A stretch of DNA of 64,000 bases from Rubrivivax sp. (GTDB lineage Bacteria; Pseudomonadota; Gammaproteobacteria; Burkholderiales; Burkholderiaceae), in contig JAEUOZ010000033.1 in assembly GCA_016790225.1 (NCBI GenBank), positions 29,153 through 93,152 on the forward strand, in the 5' to 3' direction. This document shows positions 17,849 through 26,888 of the stretch, one piece after another. The stretch's first letter is position 1; every line of letters begins with the position of its first letter. The notes beneath the pieces are model-generated. The model did not search any database and was not told the DNA's origin. It saw only the letters and a program-made list of their open reading frames with translations. A program made the position numbers and the translations under genes.

Positions 17849-19825
17849 ATGGCCGATGAACTCCCCACCCCAGCCCGCGGCGAGGTGATCTTTCACGCCC
17901 GCTGCCTGCCGGCACTGCAGGCCGGCGACTATGCGCTGCACGTGGGCCACAGCCTGCAACGCGGCGGCCAGCGCCTGGATGTGGGCAGCAAGCCGCTGCC
18001 TGCCAATCGCGTCTACCCGATCACGGTGGATGGCCCGCGCTTCACGCTGGATCCCTCGCTGATCCACGCGGTCTTTCCGCCCACCAATGGCGTTGGAAGC
18101 TATGTGACGCGGCTGCCGATGATCGTGCTGCGTCGCCGCACCCTGCCCTGGGAGCGCTCGCTCGCGCCGGGCAGCGATTCACCCTGGCTGGCGGTGCTGC
18201 TGTTCGAGGAGGGCGAAGCCACCACGCTCTCGCCCTGCAAGGTGCGCGATGTGCTGGACGGCGCGCCGGGGCTGCAATCGCCGCGCCTGAACCTGCCGGA
18301 TGTGCCGGCCGCCGCGCTGGATCAGCCCTGCCTGGGCCTGGAGCTTCCGCTGGAGCTGTTCCAGGAGATCGCGCCCATGGCCAGCGAGGTGCCGCTGCTG
18401 ACCCATGTGCGCCAGGTGAATACCGAAGACAAGGAACTGCTGGGCATGGACGAGGACGGCTGGTTTGCCGTCGTCATGGGCAACCGCATCCCCGAGCCCG
18501 GCACGCCGGGCCAGCCGCGCAAATACCACGCCTGCCTCGTCTCGCTGGAAGGTGCGCAGGCCTTCCTGCCCACGGAAGCGCAGTGCCCGGCGCTCACCGG
18601 CGCTGATCTGAACCGTTTGCCCGTGCTGGACTTTGCGGAGAAGATCGGTGCCTGGAAGAACCTGATGGTCAGCGCCGATCCGCAGGTTTCGGTGGACAGC
18701 ATCGCCGGCCAGGTGCTGAAGGACATGGAAGACAGCGGCTCGGCCTGGCGCTGGATGGGCAAGGCCAGCGCGACGGGCACGTCCGCCGAGGCGGCCCGAT
18801 CGGCCGCCAAGGCCAGCGCCCACGGCAACAGCCAGCCCGCCGGCCGCAGCGAGTGGACGAAGATCGCGCTGGCCAGCGAAGGCCAGGCCACGCCAGTCAA
18901 GCCGGTGGCCGTGCGCCTGCTGGTGCCCAAGGTGCGGCTGTTCATGCTGGCGCAATGGAGCTTCGAGTGCCGCGAAGGCGGCGACTTCGAAGCCATCATG
19001 CAGGCCCTGCCGCGCAACGGCGGCGTGGCCATGCTGGGCATGCCGCCCTCGCTGGCGCAGAGCGCCGGCAGCCCCGTGCCCACGGCCACCTGGCGCGCGG
19101 CGCTGGATACCGGCCACGTGCCGCTGCAGCACCTCACGCGCGAAGGCGAGCAGACCATCGCCTGGTACCGCGGGCCGCTCACGTCCGTGGGCGTGGCGCG
19201 CGAGGCCAACGGCCCCTACCACCATGCCGATCAGGCGCGCCGCGTCGATCCGGCCACCGGCCTGGAAAACCTGGGCTATGCCGCTGCCTTCGAGATCGGC
19301 CGCCTGCTGGCGCTGGCCGATCCGCGCTTTGCGCTGGAGCTGCTGCACTGGCGGCGCGATGGCCGGCTGACGCTGGATGGCGCGCTGATCGACCGGATCC
19401 TGAAGACCCGCCTGCCACCGGCCTACCGCCCCCGCCTGCCCAACCTGCTGGATCCGCGCAGCCTGAACCAGCTGCCCCGCGTGCTGGGCGCGCTGACCGC
19501 GGGCTCGGTGGATTCGCTGATGCAGGCGCAGCGCCTGGGCGTGCTGCGCGATCCCACCGGGCTGCAGGCCCTGCGCAGCCGGCTGCCGGGCCTGGATGGC
19601 GCCGTGGTGGCCGAGGCCAAGGGCCTGCGGCTGGAGGTGACGCAATCCATCCTGGGCAGCGTGGCGCTGGGCGGCTCGGTGCTGGATACGCTGGGCTTTG
19701 CCGAGGTGGCGCCGATGGAATCGCGCCTGGAGGTGCTGGCCGCCGAACCGCAGTGGCACTTCGGCACGCTGCGCGAGGCCTTCGATCTGCAACTGAACAG
19801 CGCCGTCAGGGGGATGAAGCGATGA
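17849..19825 (+). CDS. Large protein of unknown function in the Hcp-like/giant-protein block
   Basis: The product has 658 residues with no signal peptide or membrane segment, and I do not recognise the family. The N-terminal third is beta-rich (GEVIFHARCLPALQAGDYALHVGHSL), followed by ordered blocks such as RLPMIVLRRRTLPWERS, SPWLAVLLFEEGE and PLLTHVRQVNTEDKE. The C-terminal third is helical with FALELLHWRRDGRLTLDGALIDRIL. A GAAGG element about 9 bases upstream supports the ATG. The stop codon overlaps the start of the next gene (ATGA, 19822-19825), a sign of translational coupling. The phrase LPMIVLRRRTLPWERS together with LTHVRQVN suggests a structural scaffold rather than an enzyme, but that is only an impression. 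Confidence 0.7.
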   Translation: MADELPTPARGEVIFHARCLPALQAGDYALHVGHSLQRGGQRLDVGSKPLPANRVYPITVDGPRFTLDPSLIHAVFPPTNGVGSYVTRLPMIVLRRRTLPWERSLAPGSDSPWLAVLLFEEGEATTLSPCKVRDVLDGAPGLQSPRLNLPDVPAAALDQPCLGLELPLELFQEIAPMASEVPLLTHVRQVNTEDKELLGMDEDGWFAVVMGNRIPEPGTPGQPRKYHACLVSLEGAQAFLPTEAQCPALTGADLNRLPVLDFAEKIGAWKNLMVSADPQVSVDSIAGQVLKDMEDSGSAWRWMGKASATGTSAEAARSAAKASAHGNSQPAGRSEWTKIALASEGQATPVKPVAVRLLVPKVRLFMLAQWSFECREGGDFEAIMQALPRNGGVAMLGMPPSLAQSAGSPVPTATWRAALDTGHVPLQHLTREGEQTIAWYRGPLTSVGVAREANGPYHHADQARRVDPATGLENLGYAAAFEIGRLLALADPRFALELLHWRRDGRLTLDGALIDRILKTRLPPAYRPRLPNLLDPRSLNQLPRVLGALTAGSVDSLMQAQRLGVLRDPTGLQALRSRLPGLDGAVVAEAKGLRLEVTQSILGSVALGGSVLDTLGFAEVAPMESRLEVLAAEPQWHFGTLREAFDLQLNSAVRGMKR

Positions 19826-20880
19826 GCAGCAGCTGGCTGGGCTCCACGGCCTACCTGCAGGGCCTGCGGCAGGAGGAAGCCGGCGCCTTCGCCGCGGCCG
19901 CCGGGCGCATGCCGCAGGAGCTGTCCAACTGGCTGGCGCGGCTGCGCCTCCTGTATGGCGTGCCCTTCCACTACCTGGTGCCCGATGCGCGGCTGCTGCC
20001 GGTGGAATCCATCCGCTTCTTCTACATCGACCGCAACTTCACCGATCGGCTGGTGGACGGGGCGCTGAGCGTGGGCAAGACCACGACGCGCGAATTTGCG
20101 CAGGCGCAGAGCGCCCACACGACGGTGAAGACGCGCGTGGACGATGAAGAGCGCGTGCTGCGCAACCAGCTGCGCCGCGCGCCGGTGCTGAAGATCGTGG
20201 CGCCACGCGCTGCGGATCTGACTGGTTTGCTGCTGCGCTCGCGCGCGGTCTCCGGCTGGCCGGGGCTGGAGGTCAAGGCCTACCGCGATCTGCGCAGCCA
20301 GAACGGGGAAGGCCGACGCCTGCCGCTGCTGCGCATGGACCGTCTCGCGCCCGATGTGCTGCTGTGCCTGTTCGAAGGTGTGCCGCAGCGTGTGGACATC
20401 GAGGAGCCGCGCGAAGGCATCCAGTTCGGCATCGACCCCAAGGATGCCAATGGCGACGGCATCGTCGAGCCCAGCACCGCCGTGCCAAGCGGCTTCACCG
20501 TCAAGCTGCGCTACCTGCGGGCTGGCGCGGGCCAGCAGGCCGGCGAGGCCATCCTGGACAACGACAGGGCCGTCTCGGTGCCTGTGCCGGTGCGCCGCGG
20601 CAACCGCCGCGTGGTGCATGTGCGCGCGCTGCGCGACGCCTTGAAGCAGGCGCTGGAAAACCGCCCCGAGGCGCACGCCGATCCGCAGGGCACGCTGGGC
20701 AGCGCCGAACTCGCGCTGCAGATGTTCCAGCCGCCCTTCCGCCAGCGCTTCGAGGGCGAGGGCCGGCAGCGCACCACGACCTCGCAGTATGCGGATGCGG
20801 TGCTGAAGGTCTCGGTGATGGCCGAGGCGCTGAAGCGCGACGAGCTGAAGACACTCTTCCCGCTGGCGGACTTTGATTGA
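19822..20880 (+). CDS. Protein of unknown function, translationally coupled to the preceding gene
   Basis: The product has 352 residues. The ATG at 19822 overlaps the preceding stop in ATGA, and AGGGGG lies 8 bases upstream. The frame is open much further upstream, but that part is a shadow of the previous gene. The N-terminus is helical (LRQEEAGAFAAAAGRMPQEL, NWLARLRLLYGVPFHYLVPD) and is followed by ESIRFFYIDRNFTDRLVDGA. A short acidic loop, DANGDGIVEP (Asp208-Pro217), resembles an EF-hand or dockerin calcium loop, but only one is present. The C-terminus ends with a helical stretch (ADAVLKVSVMAEALKRDELK). There is no signal peptide. The family is unrecognised. The tight coupling argues for a fixed stoichiometry with the upstream product. 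Confidence 0.7.
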   Translation: MSSSWLGSTAYLQGLRQEEAGAFAAAAGRMPQELSNWLARLRLLYGVPFHYLVPDARLLPVESIRFFYIDRNFTDRLVDGALSVGKTTTREFAQAQSAHTTVKTRVDDEERVLRNQLRRAPVLKIVAPRAADLTGLLLRSRAVSGWPGLEVKAYRDLRSQNGEGRRLPLLRMDRLAPDVLLCLFEGVPQRVDIEEPREGIQFGIDPKDANGDGIVEPSTAVPSGFTVKLRYLRAGAGQQAGEAILDNDRAVSVPVPVRRGNRRVVHVRALRDALKQALENRPEAHADPQGTLGSAELALQMFQPPFRQRFEGEGRQRTTTSQYADAVLKVSVMAEALKRDELKTLFPLADFD

Positions 20881-20889
20881 GGGCGGGCC

Positions 20890-23800
20890 ATGGTCACGCG
20901 CAGCTTCCAGACTGAACTCAAGGCCCGCAACCTGGCGATGGCGCATGGCATCGTGCCGTCCAGCGTCATCGATTGGGATGCCGGCGCCTGGCGCGGCCCG
21001 CGCGTGCTGGTGCCCATCGTGGTGGAAGCGCTGCCGGTCTCGGCCGCGGCCGCAGCCGGCGCCAGCTGGGCCGCCGTGGGCATCGATCCGCTCAACCCTG
21101 CTGCACCGCGGCCCGGGCCCTTCGACACCACGACGGGCACGCGCCCGGCCGGGGTGCACCTGCACTGGGCCCTGCCCGATGGGCTGACGCGCGGCGAGCG
21201 CCCCGCAGCCGCCAGCGATGCAGCGCTGCCGGCCTCGGCCAACCCGCGCGACGAGCAGCCTGAGTCGCGCGAGGCGCCGCGCACCCGCTTCACACCCGTA
21301 CCGGACCGCTGGCTGGTGGTGCGCGTCCAGGCCGGCGCCACGGCATCGGCGCCCCGGCGCGCCAGTGCCTGGGTCATCAGCGGTGCGCTGGATCCGGCGC
21401 GCCGCAGCGCCGTGCCGCTGTCGCAGTGGAAGGAGACGCGCCCGTCGGCCAGCGAAGTGCCGCCCGTCACGGCCATGGGCCCGGGCGAACCCACCTTCGC
21501 CGTCTACTACGACAACACGCGCCAGCTGCTGGCCTTTCACGATCCGCTGACGGATGCGGCGCAGGGGCCGCTGACCTACCTGGTCTGCGGCTGGTACGGC
21601 CGCCTGGAAGACGACCCGCTGTATGCACCGGGGCGCGAGCGCGAATTCCTCGCGCTGCTCAAGCGCCTGGGCTGGTCGCTGGACGCGGCGGCGCTGCAGT
21701 CTTTGCACCGCAGCACGCGAGACGAGTTGCTGAAACAGACGCTGCTGGGCGACGGCGGCGCACAGGCGCAGAAGATGATGAGCGTGCAGCCGAAGGCCCG
21801 CACCGCGCCGGCTTTCGGCCTCAGCCCCGGGGCTGCGGCGGCAGAAGCACCGGCGCCGGTGAACGTGAACGTTGGCCGTGGCGCCGCCCGGTGGCTGCAG
21901 TTCGGCGAGGAGAGCCGGGTCGACCCCACGGTGTCGAAGGTGGTCTACGCCACGCCCTCTTATTTCGACCGTTACTGGCCGCGCCAGATGCTGTGCCACG
22001 GCGCGGTCTTCGATGTCGCCTGGAATGGCCGCGGCGGCGGCTTCGATCTCCCTGAGGCCGGCGTGCCGCCGCCGGGCGCGGTGAGCGTGGCGGTCGGCCA
22101 GACCAGCGCACAGGCCCTGGCGGCGCTGGCCGCGCGCGAATCGGGCGACGCCTCGCAGGAGCGCTTGCTGGATGCCTTTGCCTGCGGCGCCATGTCCGAT
22201 CTGTCGCAGCCCAGCGGGCTGGCCAGGCTGGAGTCTCAGCTGCATGCCGAGGACTTTTCTTCGCGCCCGGGCGGCTTCGTGGTGGATACGCTGGAACAGG
22301 GCGACGCCTTTGTCACCAGCTCGGGGGCCGAATCGCCACCCGCCCCGCGCGCCAGCGGCGGTGGCGGCCAGGCGAGCCTGAATCCGGCGGCGAAGGGCTT
22401 GAGCGATGTCGCAGGGGTGAAGGTCCGCACGCGCTTCTACCGCGCCGACAGCACGCTGCAGATGCTGCACGACGCGATGGGCGGCCCTTCCGGCCCGTCC
22501 GGCCCTTCCAGCGCTGATCGGCCGGCACCGGCCGGCAGCGCGCCCGCCAGCGCACCGCGCACCCGGGAGACCGTGCGCCGGGCCATGCCGCGCTGGTACC
22601 AGCCACGCGATCCGGTGCTGCTGCTGCGCGCCGCGCGGCGCGCCTACAAGCACGGCGAGGATGCGCTGCTGGATGGCACTCTGGGCTGCCGGCTGAGCGG
22701 GCAGACCATCCGCCAGCTCAGCGTCAACCCCTGGGCCCAGGCCGGCCAGGGCAACCAGCCGCTGCCGCTGGTGGATGTGGTTGGCGCCGACCTGAGCACC
22801 GACGATCTGAAGAGCGGCCAGATCCCGGCCGAATGCGGTGCGCTGTTCCATGAGACCTTGCTGCTGGACCCCACCGTGGTGACGCGAGCCCGAGAGCTGG
22901 TGGTGCAGCGCAGCGCCCGGCTGAAGGCGCCACCCGGCACCGAAACCCGCGCCGTGAGCGCCGCCGTCGCCGGCCAGCGCGTGCTCGCCGAGCAGACCCT
23001 GCTCTTCGCCGCCACGCTGGATCCGACGCTGGACACCCAGGCCCTGGCTGCGCTGTCCACGCTGGAAGGCACGATGCCGCGCGCGCTGGCGCTGCAGTTC
23101 TGGCGCCGCCCCTGGACGCCCATCGAACTGGCCTGGGAAGTGGAGTGGTATCCCTCGCCCGGCGCGGAGCGCGACTGGCTGCTCACCGGCACCGATCTGG
23201 CGCTGCGCGGCAGCATCCCCACCGGCACCGAGGGCGCGCCCGCGCTGACGCTGCGCGGCCGCAGCATCCTGACACCGGCCATCGCCCGCACCCTGGAAAA
23301 GCAGCTCAAGCGCTTTCTCGATGACGAAGCCTCGGGCGCGCGCGACGATGCCAGCCCCGACGAAGAAGCCGATCTGGCGCGCGTGATGAGGAGCTTTGCC
23401 TCGCTGGATGTGCTGGGCGCCTCGCTGGCCGGGCTGCACGACACCCTGATGGCCCGCGCGCCCGTGCCCGGCGTGGCCGGCGCCCCCGCGCCCGACGCCT
23501 GGCAGCCGATCAGCGGCCAGAGCGCGCTGTGGCTGCTGCGTGCCGGCCATTTGCGCCTGCGCCGCGCGCGCATCGTCGATGCCTTCGGGCAATTCCACGA
23601 TGTCGCCCCCTCGGTGCTGGACACCCCGGTGCGCGCCGTGGATCTGGTCAGCCGCGCGGGGCCGGCCTTCCTGGGGCTGCCGCCGCGGCTGCAGGAGCCT
23701 TCGCGGCTGATGTTCCGCCTGCTGGATGCCGCCGACGATGCGCGCGAAGCCACGCGCCAGAAGAGCCCCGTGTGCGGCTGGCTGGTGCCCGATCACCTGG

Positions 23801-24831
23801 ACGAGGCCATCGAGGTCTTCGATCAGCAGGGCCAGCCGCAGGGGCAGCTGCAGCCGGCCGAAGACGGCCGCACGCTGGAATGGCAGGGCGTGCCCGGGCT
23901 GGCGGAGGCCCTGGGCGCACCGCCCGTTCTGGCCAACCCGGCGCTGGGCGGCTTCGTGCAGGGGCTGCTGCAGCACGGGCTGCGCGACAAGGCGCGTCTG
24001 GCCGGGCCTGGCGCACCCACCGAGACCGCGCTGGCCGCGCTGCTGCGCATGATCGACGCCACGCTGTGGACCACCGATCCTGTGGGCCGCGAAGGCAACG
24101 AGCACCTCAGCCTGCTGGTGGGCCACCCGCTGGCCCTGGTGCGCGCCGAGCTGCGCCTGGAGGTGCAGGCCGAGCCCGCTGCCGCCGCGCTGCAGGCCGC
24201 CAGCTATCTGCCGGCCCGCGCGGAGCTGGAACGCACGCCGCTCACCGTGCGCCTGGGTGAGCTGCTGGCGCTGGACGACGGGCTGATGGGCTACTTCGTC
24301 AACGACGACTACAGCCGCTTCTTCCCGGTGCACGAAGCGCTGGCGCCGCAGGCCCGCCCGGCCGGCCCCGGCGAAGGCTACCTGGGCTCCATGGCGCTGC
24401 CGCCGCAGACCGCCGCGCGCCCGCTGGAGCACCCGTATGTGGACCGCACGCCCTTCGTGGAGATCCGCCCCGGCCAGCGCCTGCGGCTGACCCTGGTGCT
24501 GGATCCGCGCGGTGCCGTGCACGCCACCTGCGGCTTCCTGCCGCGCAAGAAGATCGAGCTGATGCGCGAGCACGTGGCACCGGCGCTGGAGGCCCTGGCC
24601 TTCACCTTCCGCATCGGCCCGGTGCTGGTGGATCCCGACGCCGTGCGCATGCCCGTGCCGGCCGAGATCGCCGGCGGCTGGAGCTGGGTGCGCCGCGTCA
24701 ACGTGACCACCTGGCAGGAAGACAAGGTGGTCAAGGCCTCGCAGGATGCCCTGCTGGGCGATGCCCCTGCGATGCTGCAGGAGGGTTGGTTGAAGCTGAG
24801 CGGTTCGCTGAAACCCTCCACGCCCGGCTGA
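20890..24831 (+). CDS. Very large (1,313-residue) protein of unknown function, last gene of the block
   Basis: The frame opens 9 bp after the previous stop, with a GAGGG element before the ATG. There is no signal peptide or membrane segment and I do not recognise the family. The most distinctive blocks are PAGVHLHWALPDGLTRGE (near residues 92-109), a proline/serine-rich linker near residues 530-560 (GPSGPSGPSS), GQSALWLLRAGHLRLRRARIVDAFGQ, and a C-terminal FTFRIGPVLVDPDAVRMPVP followed by GGWSWVRRVNVTTWQ. It looks multi-domain, with alternating beta-rich and helical parts. Its place at the end of a six-gene, same-strand unit suggests that it works with the giant protein and the Hcp-like protein. 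Confidence 0.75.
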   Translation: MVTRSFQTELKARNLAMAHGIVPSSVIDWDAGAWRGPRVLVPIVVEALPVSAAAAAGASWAAVGIDPLNPAAPRPGPFDTTTGTRPAGVHLHWALPDGLTRGERPAAASDAALPASANPRDEQPESREAPRTRFTPVPDRWLVVRVQAGATASAPRRASAWVISGALDPARRSAVPLSQWKETRPSASEVPPVTAMGPGEPTFAVYYDNTRQLLAFHDPLTDAAQGPLTYLVCGWYGRLEDDPLYAPGREREFLALLKRLGWSLDAAALQSLHRSTRDELLKQTLLGDGGAQAQKMMSVQPKARTAPAFGLSPGAAAAEAPAPVNVNVGRGAARWLQFGEESRVDPTVSKVVYATPSYFDRYWPRQMLCHGAVFDVAWNGRGGGFDLPEAGVPPPGAVSVAVGQTSAQALAALAARESGDASQERLLDAFACGAMSDLSQPSGLARLESQLHAEDFSSRPGGFVVDTLEQGDAFVTSSGAESPPAPRASGGGGQASLNPAAKGLSDVAGVKVRTRFYRADSTLQMLHDAMGGPSGPSGPSSADRPAPAGSAPASAPRTRETVRRAMPRWYQPRDPVLLLRAARRAYKHGEDALLDGTLGCRLSGQTIRQLSVNPWAQAGQGNQPLPLVDVVGADLSTDDLKSGQIPAECGALFHETLLLDPTVVTRARELVVQRSARLKAPPGTETRAVSAAVAGQRVLAEQTLLFAATLDPTLDTQALAALSTLEGTMPRALALQFWRRPWTPIELAWEVEWYPSPGAERDWLLTGTDLALRGSIPTGTEGAPALTLRGRSILTPAIARTLEKQLKRFLDDEASGARDDASPDEEADLARVMRSFASLDVLGASLAGLHDTLMARAPVPGVAGAPAPDAWQPISGQSALWLLRAGHLRLRRARIVDAFGQFHDVAPSVLDTPVRAVDLVSRAGPAFLGLPPRLQEPSRLMFRLLDAADDAREATRQKSPVCGWLVPDHLDEAIEVFDQQGQPQGQLQPAEDGRTLEWQGVPGLAEALGAPPVLANPALGGFVQGLLQHGLRDKARLAGPGAPTETALAALLRMIDATLWTTDPVGREGNEHLSLLVGHPLALVRAELRLEVQAEPAAAALQAASYLPARAELERTPLTVRLGELLALDDGLMGYFVNDDYSRFFPVHEALAPQARPAGPGEGYLGSMALPPQTAARPLEHPYVDRTPFVEIRPGQRLRLTLVLDPRGAVHATCGFLPRKKIELMREHVAPALEALAFTFRIGPVLVDPDAVRMPVPAEIAGGWSWVRRVNVTTWQEDKVVKASQDALLGDAPAMLQEGWLKLSGSLKPSTPG

Positions 24832-24897
24832 GCGTCTCGCGGTCGCGCTTGCCGTGACAATCGGTGGCCGTTCTCCAGCCCACCGGACCCCAGCGCC

Positions 24898-26850
24898 ATG
24901 CCTTCCATTTCCCTGATCCATCCCGTTCCCCCGGTTCGCCGCGCTGCCCCCCTCACGGCCCTGGCCGCTGCGGCAGCCGCTGCCCTGCTGGCCACGGGCT
25001 GTGCGACGGCACCGGCGTCCTCCACCGCAGGCTCGGCACCCGCGGCTGCTGCGGCGCCGGCCGCCACCGGCGCTGCGGCGCGCCAGCTCATCACCAGCGG
25101 CAACCAGCTGCCGCGCACCAGCGTCGCGCTGCCGGTGCTGCCCAGCGAGCTCTTCCGCCTGCCCGCGCCGCAGCTGGCCGGCCTGTTGGCCAGCCTGGAC
25201 GCCGAGATGCGCGGCGAGCTGCAGCGCTTCGAGATCCGCGACCGCAGCACGCTGGACGGCTACAGCAGCGCGCAGGTCACGCTGGCCCTGCTGCGCGGCG
25301 AGCACTCGGCCATTCCCGCCACCGTCCGCGCATGGCGGGCGCGCCAGGAAAAACCCGCCGCTGCCGCGACCACGGCCATGCTTACCGAAGCCGCGGCAGC
25401 CGCGCGTGCCGCGGGCGGTGACATCGCCGCGCAGAAGCGTGTCTTCCGCGAACGCTTCGCGGCTCATGTCAATGGCTTGAGCTGGGAGCAGACCGCCAAC
25501 ACCGTGCGCGCGCAGAAGGGCAGCCTGGAGATCAACAACCCGGTCGTCACCATCGCCGGCGTGCAGGCGCGGCTGGACCCTGCGGCGCGCAATGCCGGCA
25601 TGAAGCTGGACCGCGGCAGCGTGCTGGGCGTGCTGCAGCAGCGCGCCTTCATCGAGAACGTGCTGCCCTTCCGCGACGAAGCGGTGGCCGTGCTGGGCGC
25701 CTACATCGATCGCCACCAGAAACCCATCGCCGACACCTGGACGCCGCGCACCTTTGCGCTGCGCCCCGATGCACCGGCCAAGCCCGTGGTGATCGCCATC
25801 TGGGACAGCGGCGTCGATCCCGCGCTGTTCCCGATGGCCGCGCCCGTGCCCGGCATCGGATTCGATCTCGAATCCCGCCCGGAGCCCGGCCAGCTGCAAC
25901 CGCTGCGCGCCTGGGCCGCACAGTGGCCACAGGTGCAGCAGTGGCTGCGTGGCGCACGCGATGTGCAGGCGCAGGTGGATTCGCCCGAGGCCAGCGCCTA
26001 CCGGCGCCACTTCGCCGGCCTCAAGGCCGAGGAGGTGAAGGACTTCACCGAATCGATGCGCCTGGCCGGCAACTACTACCACGGCACGCACGTGGCCGGC
26101 ATCGCGGTGGACGGCAACCCGTTTGCACGCGTCTTTGCCGCGCGCATCACCTTCGGCTGGAAGACCGAGCCCCTGCCCGTGACGGACGAGCGCCGCGAGC
26201 GCGCCAAGGCCGCCGCCTGGGCCACCGTGAAAGCCATCCGCGAGAGCGGCGCGCGCGTCGTCAACATGAGCTTCGGCGGCTCGCAGCGCGGCTGGGAAGC
26301 CACGCTGCAGTACCACGGCATCGGCAAGGACGGCGAAGAACGCCGGGCGCTGGCGCGCCGCTATTTCACCGAAGCCCGCGACAACTTCCGCGACGCCATG
26401 GCCTCCGCGCCGGAGATCCTGTTCATCACCACCTCCGGCAACAGCGACAGCGATTCCGGCTTCGAGGAAACCTCACCCGCCGACATCCAGCTGCCCAACC
26501 TGATGACCATCGGCGCTGTCGATTCGGCCGGCCAGGAGACCTCGTTCTCCAGCTTCGGCCGAACCACCGTGGCGCATGCAAATGGCTACATGGTGAACAG
26601 CTTCATTCCGGGTGGCGGGCGCCTGCGTGCATCGGGTACCTCGATGGCCGCGCCGCAGGTGGCTAACTTGGCGGCCAAGCTGTGGGCCTTGTATCCGGAA
26701 TTGACGGTGGCGCAGGTGAAGCAGTTGATTCTGGACGGGGCGGAGCGGCAAGGCCGGGTGAACCTGATTCATCCGCGCAGGACCTTGGAGATTGCGGTGC
26801 AGAGGATGGGGCGGGGGAAGGCGGGGGATGTGGTTGCGGTGGGGGGCTGA
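24898..26850 (+). CDS. Subtilisin-like (S8) serine peptidase, predicted lipoprotein
   Basis: The product has 650 residues. The N-terminus carries two arginines (Arg14, Arg15), a hydrophobic alanine/leucine stretch and a lipobox-like LLATGC with Cys35, predicting export and lipidation. The S8 triad is complete: Asp303 in AIWDSGVD, His398 in HGTHVAGI and Ser582 in GTSMAAP. The roughly 260 residues between the anchor and the catalytic domain may act as a propeptide or spacer. A cell-envelope protease is likely. It starts 66 bp after the last gene of the giant-protein block, on the same strand, so it could process exported components of that block or be an independent gene. The start is supported by the signal sequence directly after the first Met. 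Confidence 0.88.
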   Translation: MPSISLIHPVPPVRRAAPLTALAAAAAAALLATGCATAPASSTAGSAPAAAAAPAATGAAARQLITSGNQLPRTSVALPVLPSELFRLPAPQLAGLLASLDAEMRGELQRFEIRDRSTLDGYSSAQVTLALLRGEHSAIPATVRAWRARQEKPAAAATTAMLTEAAAAARAAGGDIAAQKRVFRERFAAHVNGLSWEQTANTVRAQKGSLEINNPVVTIAGVQARLDPAARNAGMKLDRGSVLGVLQQRAFIENVLPFRDEAVAVLGAYIDRHQKPIADTWTPRTFALRPDAPAKPVVIAIWDSGVDPALFPMAAPVPGIGFDLESRPEPGQLQPLRAWAAQWPQVQQWLRGARDVQAQVDSPEASAYRRHFAGLKAEEVKDFTESMRLAGNYYHGTHVAGIAVDGNPFARVFAARITFGWKTEPLPVTDERRERAKAAAWATVKAIRESGARVVNMSFGGSQRGWEATLQYHGIGKDGEERRALARRYFTEARDNFRDAMASAPEILFITTSGNSDSDSGFEETSPADIQLPNLMTIGAVDSAGQETSFSSFGRTTVAHANGYMVNSFIPGGGRLRASGTSMAAPQVANLAAKLWALYPELTVAQVKQLILDGAERQGRVNLIHPRRTLEIAVQRMGRGKAGDVVAVGG

Positions 26851-26888
26851 GGGCCGCTGCCCTTGGGGCCCGCTGCGAGTAGGCTGGA

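Noticed and set aside
9968..18067. Antisense open frame of 2,699 codons opposite the giant gene
   Set aside because: It is rich in Gln, Arg, His and Ala with no recognisable motif, has no start context, and mirrors the codon bias of the real gene; it is a GC-rich shadow frame.
19423..26316. Antisense open frame of 2,297 codons opposite the block and the S8 peptidase gene
   Set aside because: It has the same shadow composition and spans several real genes on the other strand.
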